Shown: positions 25,369-34,345 of the stretch, one piece after another
Position numbering within the stretch: position 1 is the first letter of the stretch
How the letters are laid out: each line of letters opens with the position of its first letter
From: an uncultured Acidimicrobiales bacterium
GTDB taxonomy: Bacteria; Actinomycetota; Acidimicrobiia; Acidimicrobiales; SHLQ01
DNA: 64,000 nucleotides
Assembly: GCA_938041035.1 (NCBI GenBank)
Contig: CALHYX010000005.1
Coordinates: forward strand, 1-64,000
Reading direction: 5' to 3'
Notes under the pieces: generated by a model
The model's input: only the letters and a program-made list of their open reading frames with translations
Database searches by the model: none
What the model was told of the DNA's origin: nothing
Program-made: the position numbers and the translations under genes

Positions 25369-26007
25369 CTAGACGATGTGGCGTTTGGCGGCCCAGCGCG
25401 ACAGCTCGTGGCGGCTCGACAGCTGCAGCTTGCGCAACACGGCCGACGCATGGGTCTCGACCGTCTTGATCGAGATGGTCAGCTTGCGGGCGATCTCTTT
25501 GTAGGCGTAGCCCCGGGCCAGAAGGCGCATGACCTCCTGCTCCCGGTTGGTGAGCTGGTCGAGTTCAGGGTCCGACTCCGCCGGGATCTGGCCGGCGAAC
25601 GCGTCGAGCACAAACCCGGCCAGGCGAGGCGAGAACACGGCATCGCCGTCGGCGACGCGCTGCACCGCGGAGGCCAGTTCCTCGCCGGCGACCGATTTCG
25701 TGATGTAACCGCGGGCGCCGGCGCGCACCACGTCGATCACATCTTCGGCGGCATCGGATACCGAAAGAGCGAGGAACAGGACCTCGGTGCCGGCCGCCAA
25801 AACCTGTTCGATGACCTGACGTCCCGTTCCGGTCTGGAGGTGCACGTCGAGCAGCACCACGTCGGGCTGCGTGTCGAGGATCACGGCCACCGCATCGTCG
25901 ATGTCCTCGGCCTCGCCCGCGATCTCGAAGCGCTGACCGAGTTCGTGGCGCACCCCGGCGCGGAAGAGCCCATGATCGTCGACGAGCACGATGCGGAGGC
26001 GTTTCAT
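25369..26007 (-). CDS. NarL/LiaR-type response regulator
   Basis: A 212-residue response regulator starting MKRLRIVLVDDHGLFRAG. The receiver domain has the acidic pair, phosphoacceptor Asp in VVLLDVHLQTGTGRQV, and a Lys in YITKSVAG; the C-terminal LuxR helix-turn-helix reads LTNREQEVMRLLARGYAYKE followed by IARKLTISIKTVETHASAVL. The ATG overlaps the kinase stop by four bases. With the PspC-type kinase it forms a two-component system likely to control the divergent PspC/toastrack gene. Confidence 0.9.
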   Translation of the reverse strand: MKRLRIVLVDDHGLFRAGVRHELGQRFEIAGEAEDIDDAVAVILDTQPDVVLLDVHLQTGTGRQVIEQVLAAGTEVLFLALSVSDAAEDVIDVVRAGARGYITKSVAGEELASAVQRVADGDAVFSPRLAGFVLDAFAGQIPAESDPELDQLTNREQEVMRLLARGYAYKEIARKLTISIKTVETHASAVLRKLQLSSRHELSRWAAKRHIV

Positions 26008-27200
26008 CTCACCGACCCTACGGCGTGGCGCACACACAGACGGACCTCGGTGCCTTCGCCCGGGGTACTGGTGATCTCGGCCTCGCCGCCGGCCCGCTCC
26101 ATGCGACCGGTGATCGATTCGGCGATGCCCCGACGGTCGTCGCCGATGTCGGCGGGCGAGAATCCGACGCCGGTGTCGCGCACGAACGCTTCAACCTCTT
26201 CGCGGCCGATGTCGACGAACACGGAAATGCGGTCCGAGCCGGAGAACTTGGCCGCGTTGGTGAGCGCTTCGCGCAGCGCCAGCACGAGAGCCTGGGAGTT
26301 CTCGTCGATGGGTAGGTCCTCGCCGACGACCACCAGTTCGACGGGCACGCCCCGGCGATCTTCCACCTCGGCGCACGCGGCCTCGACCCCCGCCCGGAGA
26401 TCCCCATCGGCAACATCTCGGCCATACAGCCACGCCCGCAGCTCGCGCTCCTGCCGGCGAGCGAGCTGCGCCGCTACCCGGGCGTCGGGGGTGCGTTGGA
26501 TCAATGACAGCGTCTGCAGGACCGAGTCGTGGAGGTGAGCGGCCACCTCGGCCTTCTCCTCGGACCGGACTCGGCGACGGCGCTCCTGGCTGAGGTCGCG
26601 TACGAGCAGCCACATCCACGGGCCAAACACGAGCGCCAGCCCGGCGGCGACCAGCGCGAATGCGATCACCCCGGCGCCGAGGACCCGGAACGACACGTTG
26701 GCGGCAAAGAAGGCCACAACGCCGAACACGACGATCAACCCTCCGGCGACGAGACGAACGACACCGAAACGCTGGTCGAACCAGGCGCCGCGGACCGACG
26801 AGACACGGCCCGCCGCAATCTGCCAGGCCAGCAGCCCCATTCCGGCGGCGATGATGATCAGCGGCCATACGATCTCATCGGGCAGAACAGCGAAGCCGAT
26901 GGCGCGCACCAGGATGATCGCCCCGACCACCAACATGACGAAGCCGCCGATGCGGCGAACGGCCAGCGGGTCGGGAGCAGCCCCTTCGCCGGCGGAATCG
27001 CTGGGCATCAGCGCCCACAGCAGCAGGTAGATGGCGATGCCGACGCCGACGAACCCGAGCGCGACAAAGGCGAGCCGCACCACGGATGGGTCGAGGCCAA
27101 ACAACCCGGCCAGCCCGGCGCACACACCGCCGATGGGCGTGTCCTCGTCGGACCGAGGTGGCAGACTGCTGCGAAAGCGCTGGAATTCGGTGGTGGCCAT
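26004..27200 (-). CDS. PspC-domain sensor histidine kinase (HisKA_3/NarX-type)
   Basis: A 398-residue sensor. Residues ~15-70 are a PspC domain (IGGVCAGLAGLFGLDPSVVRLAFVALGF) embedded in the membrane; four or more further helices follow to about residue 200. A HisKA_3 dimerisation region has the phosphoacceptor at His224 (AAHLHDSVLQTLSLIQ), and the HATPase has LREALTNAAKFS and DTGVGFSPAD. A PspC domain replacing the usual sensor suggests intramembrane sensing of envelope stress together with the divergent PspC/toastrack protein. Confidence 0.9.
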   Translation of the reverse strand: MATTEFQRFRSSLPPRSDEDTPIGGVCAGLAGLFGLDPSVVRLAFVALGFVGVGIAIYLLLWALMPSDSAGEGAAPDPLAVRRIGGFVMLVVGAIILVRAIGFAVLPDEIVWPLIIIAAGMGLLAWQIAAGRVSSVRGAWFDQRFGVVRLVAGGLIVVFGVVAFFAANVSFRVLGAGVIAFALVAAGLALVFGPWMWLLVRDLSQERRRRVRSEEKAEVAAHLHDSVLQTLSLIQRTPDARVAAQLARRQERELRAWLYGRDVADGDLRAGVEAACAEVEDRRGVPVELVVVGEDLPIDENSQALVLALREALTNAAKFSGSDRISVFVDIGREEVEAFVRDTGVGFSPADIGDDRRGIAESITGRMERAGGEAEITSTPGEGTEVRLCVRHAVGSVR

Positions 27201-27240
27201 GTATCTCTATGTTCGCACGGCGCCGCCCCTCCGCCCATCG

Positions 27241-27298
27241 GGGGTGACCCCGGTCGACCCCCGAGACGCTCAGGGTGAAATCAGGGGTATCCCCGATA
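27241..27298. promoter_or_regulatory. Possible response-regulator sites in the divergent promoter region
   Basis: The 131-base spacer between the kinase and the PspC/toastrack gene holds GGGGTGACCCC (27241-27251) and ATCAGGGGTATCCCCGAT (27280-27297), with CAGGGTGAAATCAGGGGT forming a partial direct repeat. The divergent arrangement of a two-component system and its membrane partner makes this the natural operator region. No consensus of the family was compared, so this is a weak call. Confidence 0.3.
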
Positions 27299-27331
27299 CC
27301 GCAACCACCCGGGTCTTGCGACCATAGATCC

Positions 27332-28729
27332 ATGAACGACACCGCAACCCCTCACGAGGCCGCCAGCCCGCCGCCTCCTCCCCCACCACCCCCTCCGCAA
27401 CGAACGCTCGTGCGCACGGAGTCGGACAAGGTCATCGGCGGCGTCGCCGGCGGCCTCGGTCGATACCTCAACGTCGATCCGTTGATCGTGCGCCTCGTCT
27501 TCGTGGCGCTCGCCTTCATCGGCGGCAGCGGCATCGTCGCCTATCTGGTCGCCTGGGTTGTCATCCCCTCCGACAACAACCCCCATGGCGCCCCCGCAAC
27601 ACCTGCCCGCCGCATGGAGCCGACCATGCTCCTGGCGGTACTCGCCGTACTGCTCGGCGCGGTCATCCTCGGTGACAGCGTCATCGGCGGGGAGGTGTTG
27701 CTCGGGCTCGCGTTTGTCGGCGGCGGACTGTACCTGCTGGTCGGGCCGGACAAGGCCCGCGCCATTTTCGACCGGGGTGACACGACCACCATGGCGCCCC
27801 CGGCTCCCGCGACGGCCCCGCCCTCGCCCGCCAGTCCACCCGCGCCGCCGAGCGCCGGGTTCTCGGCCCCGGCGCCCGCCGCCAACCCCGAGGCCGCGAC
27901 CGTTCCCGTCGCCGACCCGGCCGACACCGTTCCGGCATCGGAGCCGCTCCCTTTTCAACCGACGCCGGCAGCACCGATGACCACTGAGTTGTCCCCTGCG
28001 CCGGCCCCGACCGAAACCGAACCCGTGGGTGTGTGGGCCGGGCCCACCGACTACGGGAGCGGCTACGTCCCGCCGGTTGCCCCCCGCCCGGTGCAACCCG
28101 CCGTCCCCCGTCCGCCCAAGACCCGGATGTTCCTCGGCCCGATCACGGTCGGCATCCTCCTGGCCTATGCCGGCGTGCTCCTGATCGGCGATTCCGCCGG
28201 CTGGTTCATCGTCGAACCGGTCATCGCCTTCGCCGGCGCCATCGGCATCGTGGGTCTGGCTCTGCTCCTGAGCTCCTGGTTCGGCCGGTCACGGGGCCTG
28301 GTGTTCCTCGGCGCCGCCCTGATCGTTCCGCTCCTCATCGCCTCGGTGATTCGCTTCGACATTCACGATGGGGCCGGCGAACGGTTCATCGATGTCGACA
28401 CGACCGCCGAGTTGGCCAGCCCCTACACCCTGGGTGCGGGCGATCTCAATCTCGACCTGCAGGATCTCGAGCTGGCTCCCGGAGAGACCGTCACCGTTCA
28501 GGCCGAGGTGTCGTTCGGCGAGCTGTCCGTCATCGTGCCGAGAGACGTCAATCTCGAGATGACGGCTCGGGTGCAGGGCGGGGAATCCAATCTGCTCGGC
28601 AACCGGCAGGAGGGCTTCAACTTCGATGCCGGCCTGCGCACCGAAGTAGCGGATGTGCAGGCGGACACGCCGACGCTCATCCTCGACCTGGAAGTTGGTT
28701 TCGGATACGTGGAGGTTCGACGTGGCTAA
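27332..28729 (+). CDS. PspC-domain membrane protein with LiaF-like toastrack C-terminus
   Basis: A 465-residue protein. A proline-rich start (PPPPPPPPPP) precedes a PspC domain (VIGGVAGGLGRYLNVDPLIVRLVFVALAFI), two more helices, a ~100-residue Pro/Ala/Thr linker, three helices, and a beta-rich C-terminus (LGAGDLNLDLQDLELAPGE, VSFGELSVIVPRDVNLE, LEVGFGYVEVRRG) typical of the toastrack/cell-wall-active-antibiotics-response domain of LiaF. It is probably the stress-sensing or kinase-inhibiting partner of the divergent kinase. ATG 27332 is chosen; an upstream extension lacks domain character. Confidence 0.87.
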   Translation: MNDTATPHEAASPPPPPPPPPPQRTLVRTESDKVIGGVAGGLGRYLNVDPLIVRLVFVALAFIGGSGIVAYLVAWVVIPSDNNPHGAPATPARRMEPTMLLAVLAVLLGAVILGDSVIGGEVLLGLAFVGGGLYLLVGPDKARAIFDRGDTTTMAPPAPATAPPSPASPPAPPSAGFSAPAPAANPEAATVPVADPADTVPASEPLPFQPTPAAPMTTELSPAPAPTETEPVGVWAGPTDYGSGYVPPVAPRPVQPAVPRPPKTRMFLGPITVGILLAYAGVLLIGDSAGWFIVEPVIAFAGAIGIVGLALLLSSWFGRSRGLVFLGAALIVPLLIASVIRFDIHDGAGERFIDVDTTAELASPYTLGAGDLNLDLQDLELAPGETVTVQAEVSFGELSVIVPRDVNLEMTARVQGGESNLLGNRQEGFNFDAGLRTEVADVQADTPTLILDLEVGFGYVEVRRG

Positions 28730-29210
28730 GCATCCGTTCGACAGTTTCGCCTTCTTCTTCGGGTCGGTGTTCTCGGCTCTGGCGTTGGCGTTCATGGCAT
28801 GGGAGACCAACGTCTGGGGCCTCGCCGACGACTCGTCGGTCGAGACGGACACCACAACGGTCTCGATCGAGGTGGTCTTCGGCTCGACCATCCTGGCGGT
28901 CGGCGCTCTGGTCCTCGGCCTCACCATCTGGCGGGCGGTGGCCCGACGCGATGACGCAGCGGTGGCCGCGACAGCGACGATGCCCCTCGCCGAGGCCTCG
29001 ACGTTGACCACCCCGGCTCCGGTCACCGAACCGGTCGATCAATTCTCGACCACGGACGACACCGATCTCCTGGCCGACGACATCGATGTCCCGACCGATG
29101 AGACGGCGGCTGGTACCGGTAGTGGATCGCTCTTCTCGACCGACATGACCTGGTCCGAGGACGAGCCTCGACCGGACACCACCCCGGACGAAAGCGACAA
29201 CGACCGGTAA
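28722..29210 (+). CDS. Small two-helix membrane protein with acidic tail
   Basis: A 162-residue protein starting at GTG 28722 (VAKHPFDSFAFFFGS), overlapping the PspC/toastrack stop by 8 bases, with GGAGG six bases upstream. Two transmembrane helices (SVFSALALAFMAWE and STILAVGALVLGLTIWRAV) are followed by an ~80-residue acidic Thr/Asp-rich tail with no fold. I do not recognise a family. Overlap and strand make it part of the PspC/toastrack operon, so a role in the same envelope-stress module is the simplest guess. Confidence 0.65.
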   Translation: MAKHPFDSFAFFFGSVFSALALAFMAWETNVWGLADDSSVETDTTTVSIEVVFGSTILAVGALVLGLTIWRAVARRDDAAVAATATMPLAEASTLTTPAPVTEPVDQFSTTDDTDLLADDIDVPTDETAAGTGSGSLFSTDMTWSEDEPRPDTTPDESDNDR

Positions 29211-29238
29211 CGGTCCGGCACTCGTTACGATCTCCGTC

Positions 29239-30438
29239 GTGACGAGCGACGCGAAATTCATGCAGCTCCACGACACGGCCCAGGGCCGGGTCGTGGAGTT
29301 TGCCGTTGGGCCCGAGGTCACGATGTACGTCTGCGGCATCACCCCGTACGACTCGACCCATCTGGGTCACGCCAACACGTATCTGGCCTATGACCTGTTG
29401 ATCCGCCGGCTCGAAGATCGCGGTCACACCGTGAAGATGGTGCGCAACGTCACCGATGTCGACGACTCGATCCTGCCCAAGGCCCGCGAGCTGGAAATCG
29501 ACTTCCTCGAACTTGCGGCGCGCGAAATGAAGCGGTTCCACGGCGACATGGAAGCCCTGGACGCCCGGCCACCCTTCGCCGAGCCGCGGGCCACCGAGTC
29601 AATCGACGCCATGGTCGCGATCATCGACGCGCTGGTCGCGGGCGGTCACACCTATGCGGTCGACGGCATCACCTACTTCGACGTCTCGACCTTTCCGGAG
29701 TTCGGCAAGCTGTCGGGATACTCCGAGGAACAGATGGTGGCATTCGCTCGCGAACGCGGCGGCAACCCCGACGACGAACGGCAGCGAAACCCGCTGGACT
29801 TCATCTTGTGGCAACCGTCGGCCGCCGACGAACCCTCGTGGGAGACGCCGCATGGCCCGGGACGGCCCGGATGGCACATCGAGTGTTCAGCGATGTCGTA
29901 TGCCGCACTGGGTGTCACGCTCGACCTCCACGGCGGGGGCAGCGATCTGATCTTTCCCCACCACGAATGCGAAATCGCCCAAAGCGAAAGCGCCCACAAC
30001 GAACCGTTCGTGCGCCACTGGATGCACTGCGGCATGGTCGCCTACGAGGGCACCAAGATGTCGAAATCGTTGGGCAATCTGGTGTTCGTCTCCGAACTGA
30101 CCAAGACCCACGACCCCCGGGCCATCCGCCTGGCGCTACTCGGCCACCACTACCGCGACGACTGGGAGTGGTTCGACGGCGACATCAACGTTGCCGACGA
30201 ACAACTCGAGCTGCTGATTCGCGCCGCTGGGGCCACCGGTGGGCCCGACCCGGAACCCTTCGTGGCTCGGGTGCGCGCCGCGCTCGACGCCGACCTCGAC
30301 GCCCCGGAAGCAAAAGCCGCCCTATTGGAGTTGGCCACCGCCATCGACGCCGCCGCCGATGGCGGATCCGACACCGGGGTAGCGGCCGCGGGACTCCGCG
30401 TCGCCGCGGGCATCGTCGGCATCGACCTCTCGGCCTGA
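29239..30438 (+). CDS. mshC: Mycothiol cysteine ligase MshC
   Basis: A 399-residue class I synthetase fold enzyme that joins cysteine to GlcN-Ins in mycothiol synthesis. The nucleotide site reads YVCGITPYDSTHLGHA, where cysteinyl-tRNA synthetases have PTVYDxxHLGH; the ITPYD form is the MshC hallmark. Zinc ligands fit Cys in YVCG, Cys in HIECSAM, and His/Glu in FPHHECE. KMSKS is intact (TKMSKSLGN). The tRNA-anticodon-binding C-terminus of CysS is reduced, as expected. It starts at GTG 29239, 59 bases before and on the same strand as the authentic cysS. Confidence 0.9.
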   Translation: MTSDAKFMQLHDTAQGRVVEFAVGPEVTMYVCGITPYDSTHLGHANTYLAYDLLIRRLEDRGHTVKMVRNVTDVDDSILPKARELEIDFLELAAREMKRFHGDMEALDARPPFAEPRATESIDAMVAIIDALVAGGHTYAVDGITYFDVSTFPEFGKLSGYSEEQMVAFARERGGNPDDERQRNPLDFILWQPSAADEPSWETPHGPGRPGWHIECSAMSYAALGVTLDLHGGGSDLIFPHHECEIAQSESAHNEPFVRHWMHCGMVAYEGTKMSKSLGNLVFVSELTKTHDPRAIRLALLGHHYRDDWEWFDGDINVADEQLELLIRAAGATGGPDPEPFVARVRAALDADLDAPEAKAALLELATAIDAAADGGSDTGVAAAGLRVAAGIVGIDLSA

Positions 30439-30497
30439 ACGCGCCCGCGCCGGGCAAATCCCCAACGCTCCGGCGCGCAGCTTCGTATCCTGAGACC

Positions 30498-31862
30498 ATG
30501 TTGCTCTACGACACCCTGACCGCCACCAAGCGCCCGCTCGAGCCGCGCGATGAGGGTCGAGTCTCGATGTACGTCTGTGGGCCGACCGTGTACGACGCTC
30601 CACATCTCGGGCACGCCCGGAGCGCAATCACCTACGACATCCTCCGCCGCTATCTCGAGTGGCGCGGGTTTGTCGTGCAGCACATCGCCAACATCACCGA
30701 CATAGACGACAACATCATCAATCGGGCCAAGGACGAGGGCTCGAGCGAACCCGAGGTCGCCCTGCACTGGGAGCGGGTGTACATCGACGCCATGGATGCA
30801 CTCGGTGTCGCCCACCCCCACGATCGACCGCACGCGACCGAATACGTCGATCAGATGGTCGCCTTCATCGCCGACCTCATCGAACGCGGCGTCGCCTACT
30901 CCACCGAGTCCGGTGTGTACCTGTCGGTGGCGAAGGTAGAGGGGTACGGGGCCCTCGTGCACCGAACGCTCGACGACCTGCGCGAGGGCGCCGGTGCGCG
31001 AGTGGAGGTCGACGATGCGAAGCAGGACCCGCTCGACTTCGCCCTCTGGAAGGCGGCCAAGCCGGGCGAACCGACGTGGCCGGCGCCGTGGGGCGCAGGG
31101 CGCCCGGGCTGGCACATCGAATGCGCCGCCATGTCGCTCGACATCCTGGGCGACGGCTTCGATATCCACGGGGGCGGCGATGACCTCGCGTTCCCGCACC
31201 ACGAAAACGAGCGGGCCGAGGCGGTGGCGGCCGGGCGGGAATTCGCCACCACCTGGGTGCACAACGCCATGTTGAACGTGGGCGGCGAGAAGATGTCGAA
31301 GTCGCTGGGCAACTTCACGACCGTGCAGGACCTCCTCGACCAGCACGACCCCCGGGCGCTACGACTGCTCTTGCTGCAGACCCACTACCGCAAGACCATG
31401 GAGGTCAACGGCGAGGTCATGACCCAGGCCGAGGCGGCCCTCGACCGCCTCGACGCGCTGGCCCGTCGTACCGCCGGCCTCGACCTCGACGGCGCCGAAC
31501 TCGATGCCACCGCGTCGGCTGCCTTTCGAGAGGCGATGGACGACGACATCGGCGCGCCGCGCGGTTTGGCCATCATCTTCGACACCGTCACCCGGGCGAA
31601 TGCCGCCCTCGACGGCGGGACCGAGAATGCCGCCTCGCTGGTGGCGACGGTCCACGACCTCGCCGGCGCCCTGGGGCTCGAGCTTCGGGCCACGCAGGCC
31701 GCGGGCGACGACGATGCCGAGATCGACGCACTGCTGGCGAGCCGGGAGGCCGCCCGGGCGGCCAAGGATTTCGCCGAAGCCGATCGCATCCGCGACGAGC
31801 TGAACGACCGCAGGATCATCGTCGAGGACTCGGGCGGCACCACCACCTGGCGCCGAGGCTGA
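30498..31862 (+). CDS. cysS: Cysteinyl-tRNA synthetase
   Basis: A 454-residue class I aminoacyl-tRNA synthetase starting MLLYDTLTATKRPL at ATG 30498 (the open frame upstream is shadow of mshC). The HIGH-type motif is CGPTVYDAPHLGHARS, the zinc site uses Cys in YVCGP, HIECAAM and HHENE, and KMSKS reads EKMSKSLGN. The C-terminal DALR/anticodon-binding region with the R-xx-KDFAxAD-RIRDELN stretch is full length. It lies directly downstream of its paralogue mshC, so the two cysteine-activating enzymes are probably co-transcribed. Confidence 0.93.
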   Translation: MLLYDTLTATKRPLEPRDEGRVSMYVCGPTVYDAPHLGHARSAITYDILRRYLEWRGFVVQHIANITDIDDNIINRAKDEGSSEPEVALHWERVYIDAMDALGVAHPHDRPHATEYVDQMVAFIADLIERGVAYSTESGVYLSVAKVEGYGALVHRTLDDLREGAGARVEVDDAKQDPLDFALWKAAKPGEPTWPAPWGAGRPGWHIECAAMSLDILGDGFDIHGGGDDLAFPHHENERAEAVAAGREFATTWVHNAMLNVGGEKMSKSLGNFTTVQDLLDQHDPRALRLLLLQTHYRKTMEVNGEVMTQAEAALDRLDALARRTAGLDLDGAELDATASAAFREAMDDDIGAPRGLAIIFDTVTRANAALDGGTENAASLVATVHDLAGALGLELRATQAAGDDDAEIDALLASREAARAAKDFAEADRIRDELNDRRIIVEDSGGTTTWRRG

Positions 31863-31871
31863 CCCACCGAG

Positions 31872-32933
31872 CTACGGAGTCCAGTCCATTTCGGTGATCA
31901 GGGGCATGTGGTCGCTACCGTGCGGGCTGCCCAGGCGAAGCGATCGGGTGGTGAAGTGATCGCTCACGAGCACGTGGTCGAGCCGCAGAAGCGGGCGGGG
32001 CACGAAGCGCCGGTTGACCGGCCAGGTCGCGTCCGGGCCACAACCGCGATCATCGTGGACATCGCTCCACCCGTTGCTCAGCAACGAGCGGAACGGCTGA
32101 TGATCCTCGGTGGCATTGAAGTCCCCGGCGAGGATCGTCGGCGTCTCATTTGGAATCTCACCGATCGCATCGAGTTGGGCCTGCCACCGACTCATGTTGC
32201 CGGGCCGCATGGGTGCAGTGGTGTGCACGTTGTGCACCCGGAACACGCCGTCGGGGTGCTCGATGTCGGCGGAGATGACGGTGCGGCCGCCCAGCTGTTC
32301 GCGCGCCGCGTTTCCCAACGGCCATCGGCTCAGGATCACATCGGTGTCGCTCTGGTCGAGCTCCTCGCTCACCGAATACCCAAACCGGTCCATGCCCGGA
32401 ACGGCGAGGAGTTCTTGTTGAAACACCCAGCGCGCTTCCTGCAACACGACCACGTCGACGTCTTCGGCGACGATCGCGGCCCCGATGTCGGCGGCGCGAC
32501 CGCGCCCGGACCATACGTTGGCGGAGTAGATCCGAATCGCACCATCGGCCGCCGCAGTTTCGGGTTCGGGGCCACAGCCGACCACCGCGTCGACGGGTGC
32601 GACGGTCACTGCGAACACCGCCACCACGAGGGCGGTGGCCACACCCAGGTCGCGGGTTCGGCTGACCAGGGCGGCGAGCACGGCCACGACGACGGGCACG
32701 ATGAGCATCGGGGTGGCGGCGGCCAGAAGCTGGGTGAAAAAGTCGATTCGGCCCACGCCCAGCGGCGGCGCCGCCCGCAGCACCAACACGGTGGCGATGA
32801 GGGCGACGGTCAGCCAGCCCACCCCGCGACCAACCCGACGCGCGGCTGTCGGTCGGGCGTCGCCCGACCGGCCAAAATCACTCGGTTGTTGCTCTTCGAC
32901 GGTCGCCAACTCGGCGCCTTTGCAGTCGGCCAT
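31872..32933 (-). CDS. Membrane-anchored endonuclease/exonuclease/phosphatase (EEP) family protein
   Basis: A 353-residue protein: cytoplasmic N-terminus, three transmembrane helices within residues ~38-115, then an EEP catalytic domain. Conserved features are RIYSANVWSGRG, VVLQEARW (metal Glu), the HNVHTTAP region, LAGDFNATEDH, and GSDHMPLITEMDW with the catalytic Asp-His. The domain probably faces outside. Members include phosphodiesterases, nucleases and phospholipases. It converges on cysS with a 9-base gap. Confidence 0.85.
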   Translation of the reverse strand: MADCKGAELATVEEQQPSDFGRSGDARPTAARRVGRGVGWLTVALIATVLVLRAAPPLGVGRIDFFTQLLAAATPMLIVPVVVAVLAALVSRTRDLGVATALVVAVFAVTVAPVDAVVGCGPEPETAAADGAIRIYSANVWSGRGRAADIGAAIVAEDVDVVVLQEARWVFQQELLAVPGMDRFGYSVSEELDQSDTDVILSRWPLGNAAREQLGGRTVISADIEHPDGVFRVHNVHTTAPMRPGNMSRWQAQLDAIGEIPNETPTILAGDFNATEDHQPFRSLLSNGWSDVHDDRGCGPDATWPVNRRFVPRPLLRLDHVLVSDHFTTRSLRLGSPHGSDHMPLITEMDWTP

Positions 32934-33045
32934 GACCACACCGGCCTACCCCGGGGCTACCACGGGAATGGACACGGAACGGACAGGTTGGAAAGAGCCA
33001 TTGTGGCGCCTGTAGCCGGTTTCCGTTGACCACCCGTCGGGAGGC

Positions 33046-33074
33046 TTTTGACAAAATGTAAAAAGAGCTAACCT
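33046..33074 (+). promoter_or_regulatory. Possible promoter/operator of the heterocycle operon
   Basis: About 10 to 35 bases upstream of the first operon gene the sequence becomes AT-rich: TTTTGACAAAA (33046-33056) is an 11-base palindrome that also contains TTGACA (33048-33053). A -10 such as TAACCT (33069-33074) would have a short 15-base spacing, so promoter geometry is not ideal. The palindrome overlapping the -35 could be an operator. No ribosome-binding site is obvious before ATG 33083, so the transcript may be leaderless or nearly so. Confidence 0.35.
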
Positions 33075-33082
33075 GACCCTCG

Positions 33083-34345
33083 ATGACCGGCACCGACATC
33101 ACCACCACCGCCCCGCGCATCGACATCGACCGACTACTGGCCCGGCTGGCCGATCTGGCCGCCATCGGAGCCATCGACGGCACCGAAGGGTGCGCCCGCC
33201 TGGCGCTCACCGACGAAGACCGAGCCGGCCGCGACCTGGTCGTCGCGGCGATGAGAGACCTCGGGCTCTCCGTCACCATCGACCGCATCGGCAACGTGGT
33301 CGCCACCATGGCCGGCCAAACCGACGGCCCACCGGTCATGTGCGGCTCCCACATCGACACCGTCCGCACCGGCGGCCGCTACGACGGCAACCTCGGTGTG
33401 CTGGCCGGGCTCGAAGCGATCGAAACCCTCCAGACGGCGGGCATCACGCCGTACCGTCCGCTGGCCGTGGCGTTCTTCACTGACGAGGAGGGCGCTCGCT
33501 TCGCCCCCGACATGCTCGGCAGCCTCGTCTACGTCGGCGGCATGGCCCTCGAACAGGCGCTCGAAATCGAGGGCATCGATGGCGCGACCGTCGGCGACGA
33601 GTTGCAGCGCATCGGCTACGACGGCGCCGCACCCATCCCCGGCATCACCCCTCACGCCTTCGTAGAACTTCACGTCGAACAGGGCCCCGTGCTCGAAGCC
33701 GAGGGCATCACCGTCGGTGCGGTGACCGGCGTGCAGGGCATCAGTTGGCAAGAGGTCACCGTCGTCGGCCAGAGCAACCACGCCGGCACCACCCCGATGA
33801 ACCTGCGCCACGACCCGGGCTACGTCGCCGCCGCATGCGCCTCCTTCGCCCGGGAGCTCGCCCTCGATCTCGGTCATCCCCAGGTCGCCACCGTCGGCCG
33901 GATCGAACTGCACCCCAACCTGGTCAACGTGGTCGCGGCGAAGGCCACCTTCACCGTCGACCTCCGCAACACCGACGAGAACATCCTCCAGGAAGCCGAA
34001 CGGCGATTCGCCGAGTTCCTCGCCACCACCGCCGAGGCCGAAGGGTGCACGATCGAAACCCAGGAGCTCGCCCGATTCGAGCCGGTGCAGTTCGATCCCG
34101 ACATCGTCGCTCTGGTCGAGCGAAGCGCCACCGAACTCGGACACACCGTCAAACGGATGCCGTCGGGCGCGGGTCACGATGCCCAGATGCTCGCCCGGGT
34201 TTGCCCTACCGCGATGGTTTTCACCCCGAGCCGCGACGGCATCAGTCACAACCCGGCCGAATACACCTCCCCCGCCGACCTCGAAGCGGGCGCCAACGTC
34301 ATGCTCCGGGTCATGCTCGAGCTCGCCGCCGAGGATCCATCATGA
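33083..34345 (+). CDS. M20-family Zn-dependent N-carbamoyl/allantoate amidohydrolase (HyuC/AllC-like)
   Basis: A 420-residue binuclear amidohydrolase. Metal ligands are visible: His in GSHIDTV (~89), bridging Asp in GRYDGNLG, DEEGARF (~133), His in ELHVEQGP and His in SHNPAEY. A dimerisation domain with NHAGTTPM sits in the middle. This is the pattern of L-N-carbamoylase, beta-ureidopropionase and allantoate amidohydrolase, which release NH3 and CO2 from ureido groups. It is the first gene of a seven-gene operon with a YgfK-like protein, a second carbamoylase and molybdenum hydroxylases. Confidence 0.88.
   Translation: MTGTDITTTAPRIDIDRLLARLADLAAIGAIDGTEGCARLALTDEDRAGRDLVVAAMRDLGLSVTIDRIGNVVATMAGQTDGPPVMCGSHIDTVRTGGRYDGNLGVLAGLEAIETLQTAGITPYRPLAVAFFTDEEGARFAPDMLGSLVYVGGMALEQALEIEGIDGATVGDELQRIGYDGAAPIPGITPHAFVELHVEQGPVLEAEGITVGAVTGVQGISWQEVTVVGQSNHAGTTPMNLRHDPGYVAAACASFARELALDLGHPQVATVGRIELHPNLVNVVAAKATFTVDLRNTDENILQEAERRFAEFLATTAEAEGCTIETQELARFEPVQFDPDIVALVERSATELGHTVKRMPSGAGHDAQMLARVCPTAMVFTPSRDGISHNPAEYTSPADLEAGANVMLRVMLELAAEDPS

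Noticed and set aside
27241..27251. GGGGTGACCCC as a REP copy
   Set aside because: The centre differs from TCAGA/TCTGA, the arms are shorter and it is alone; listed only as a possible operator.
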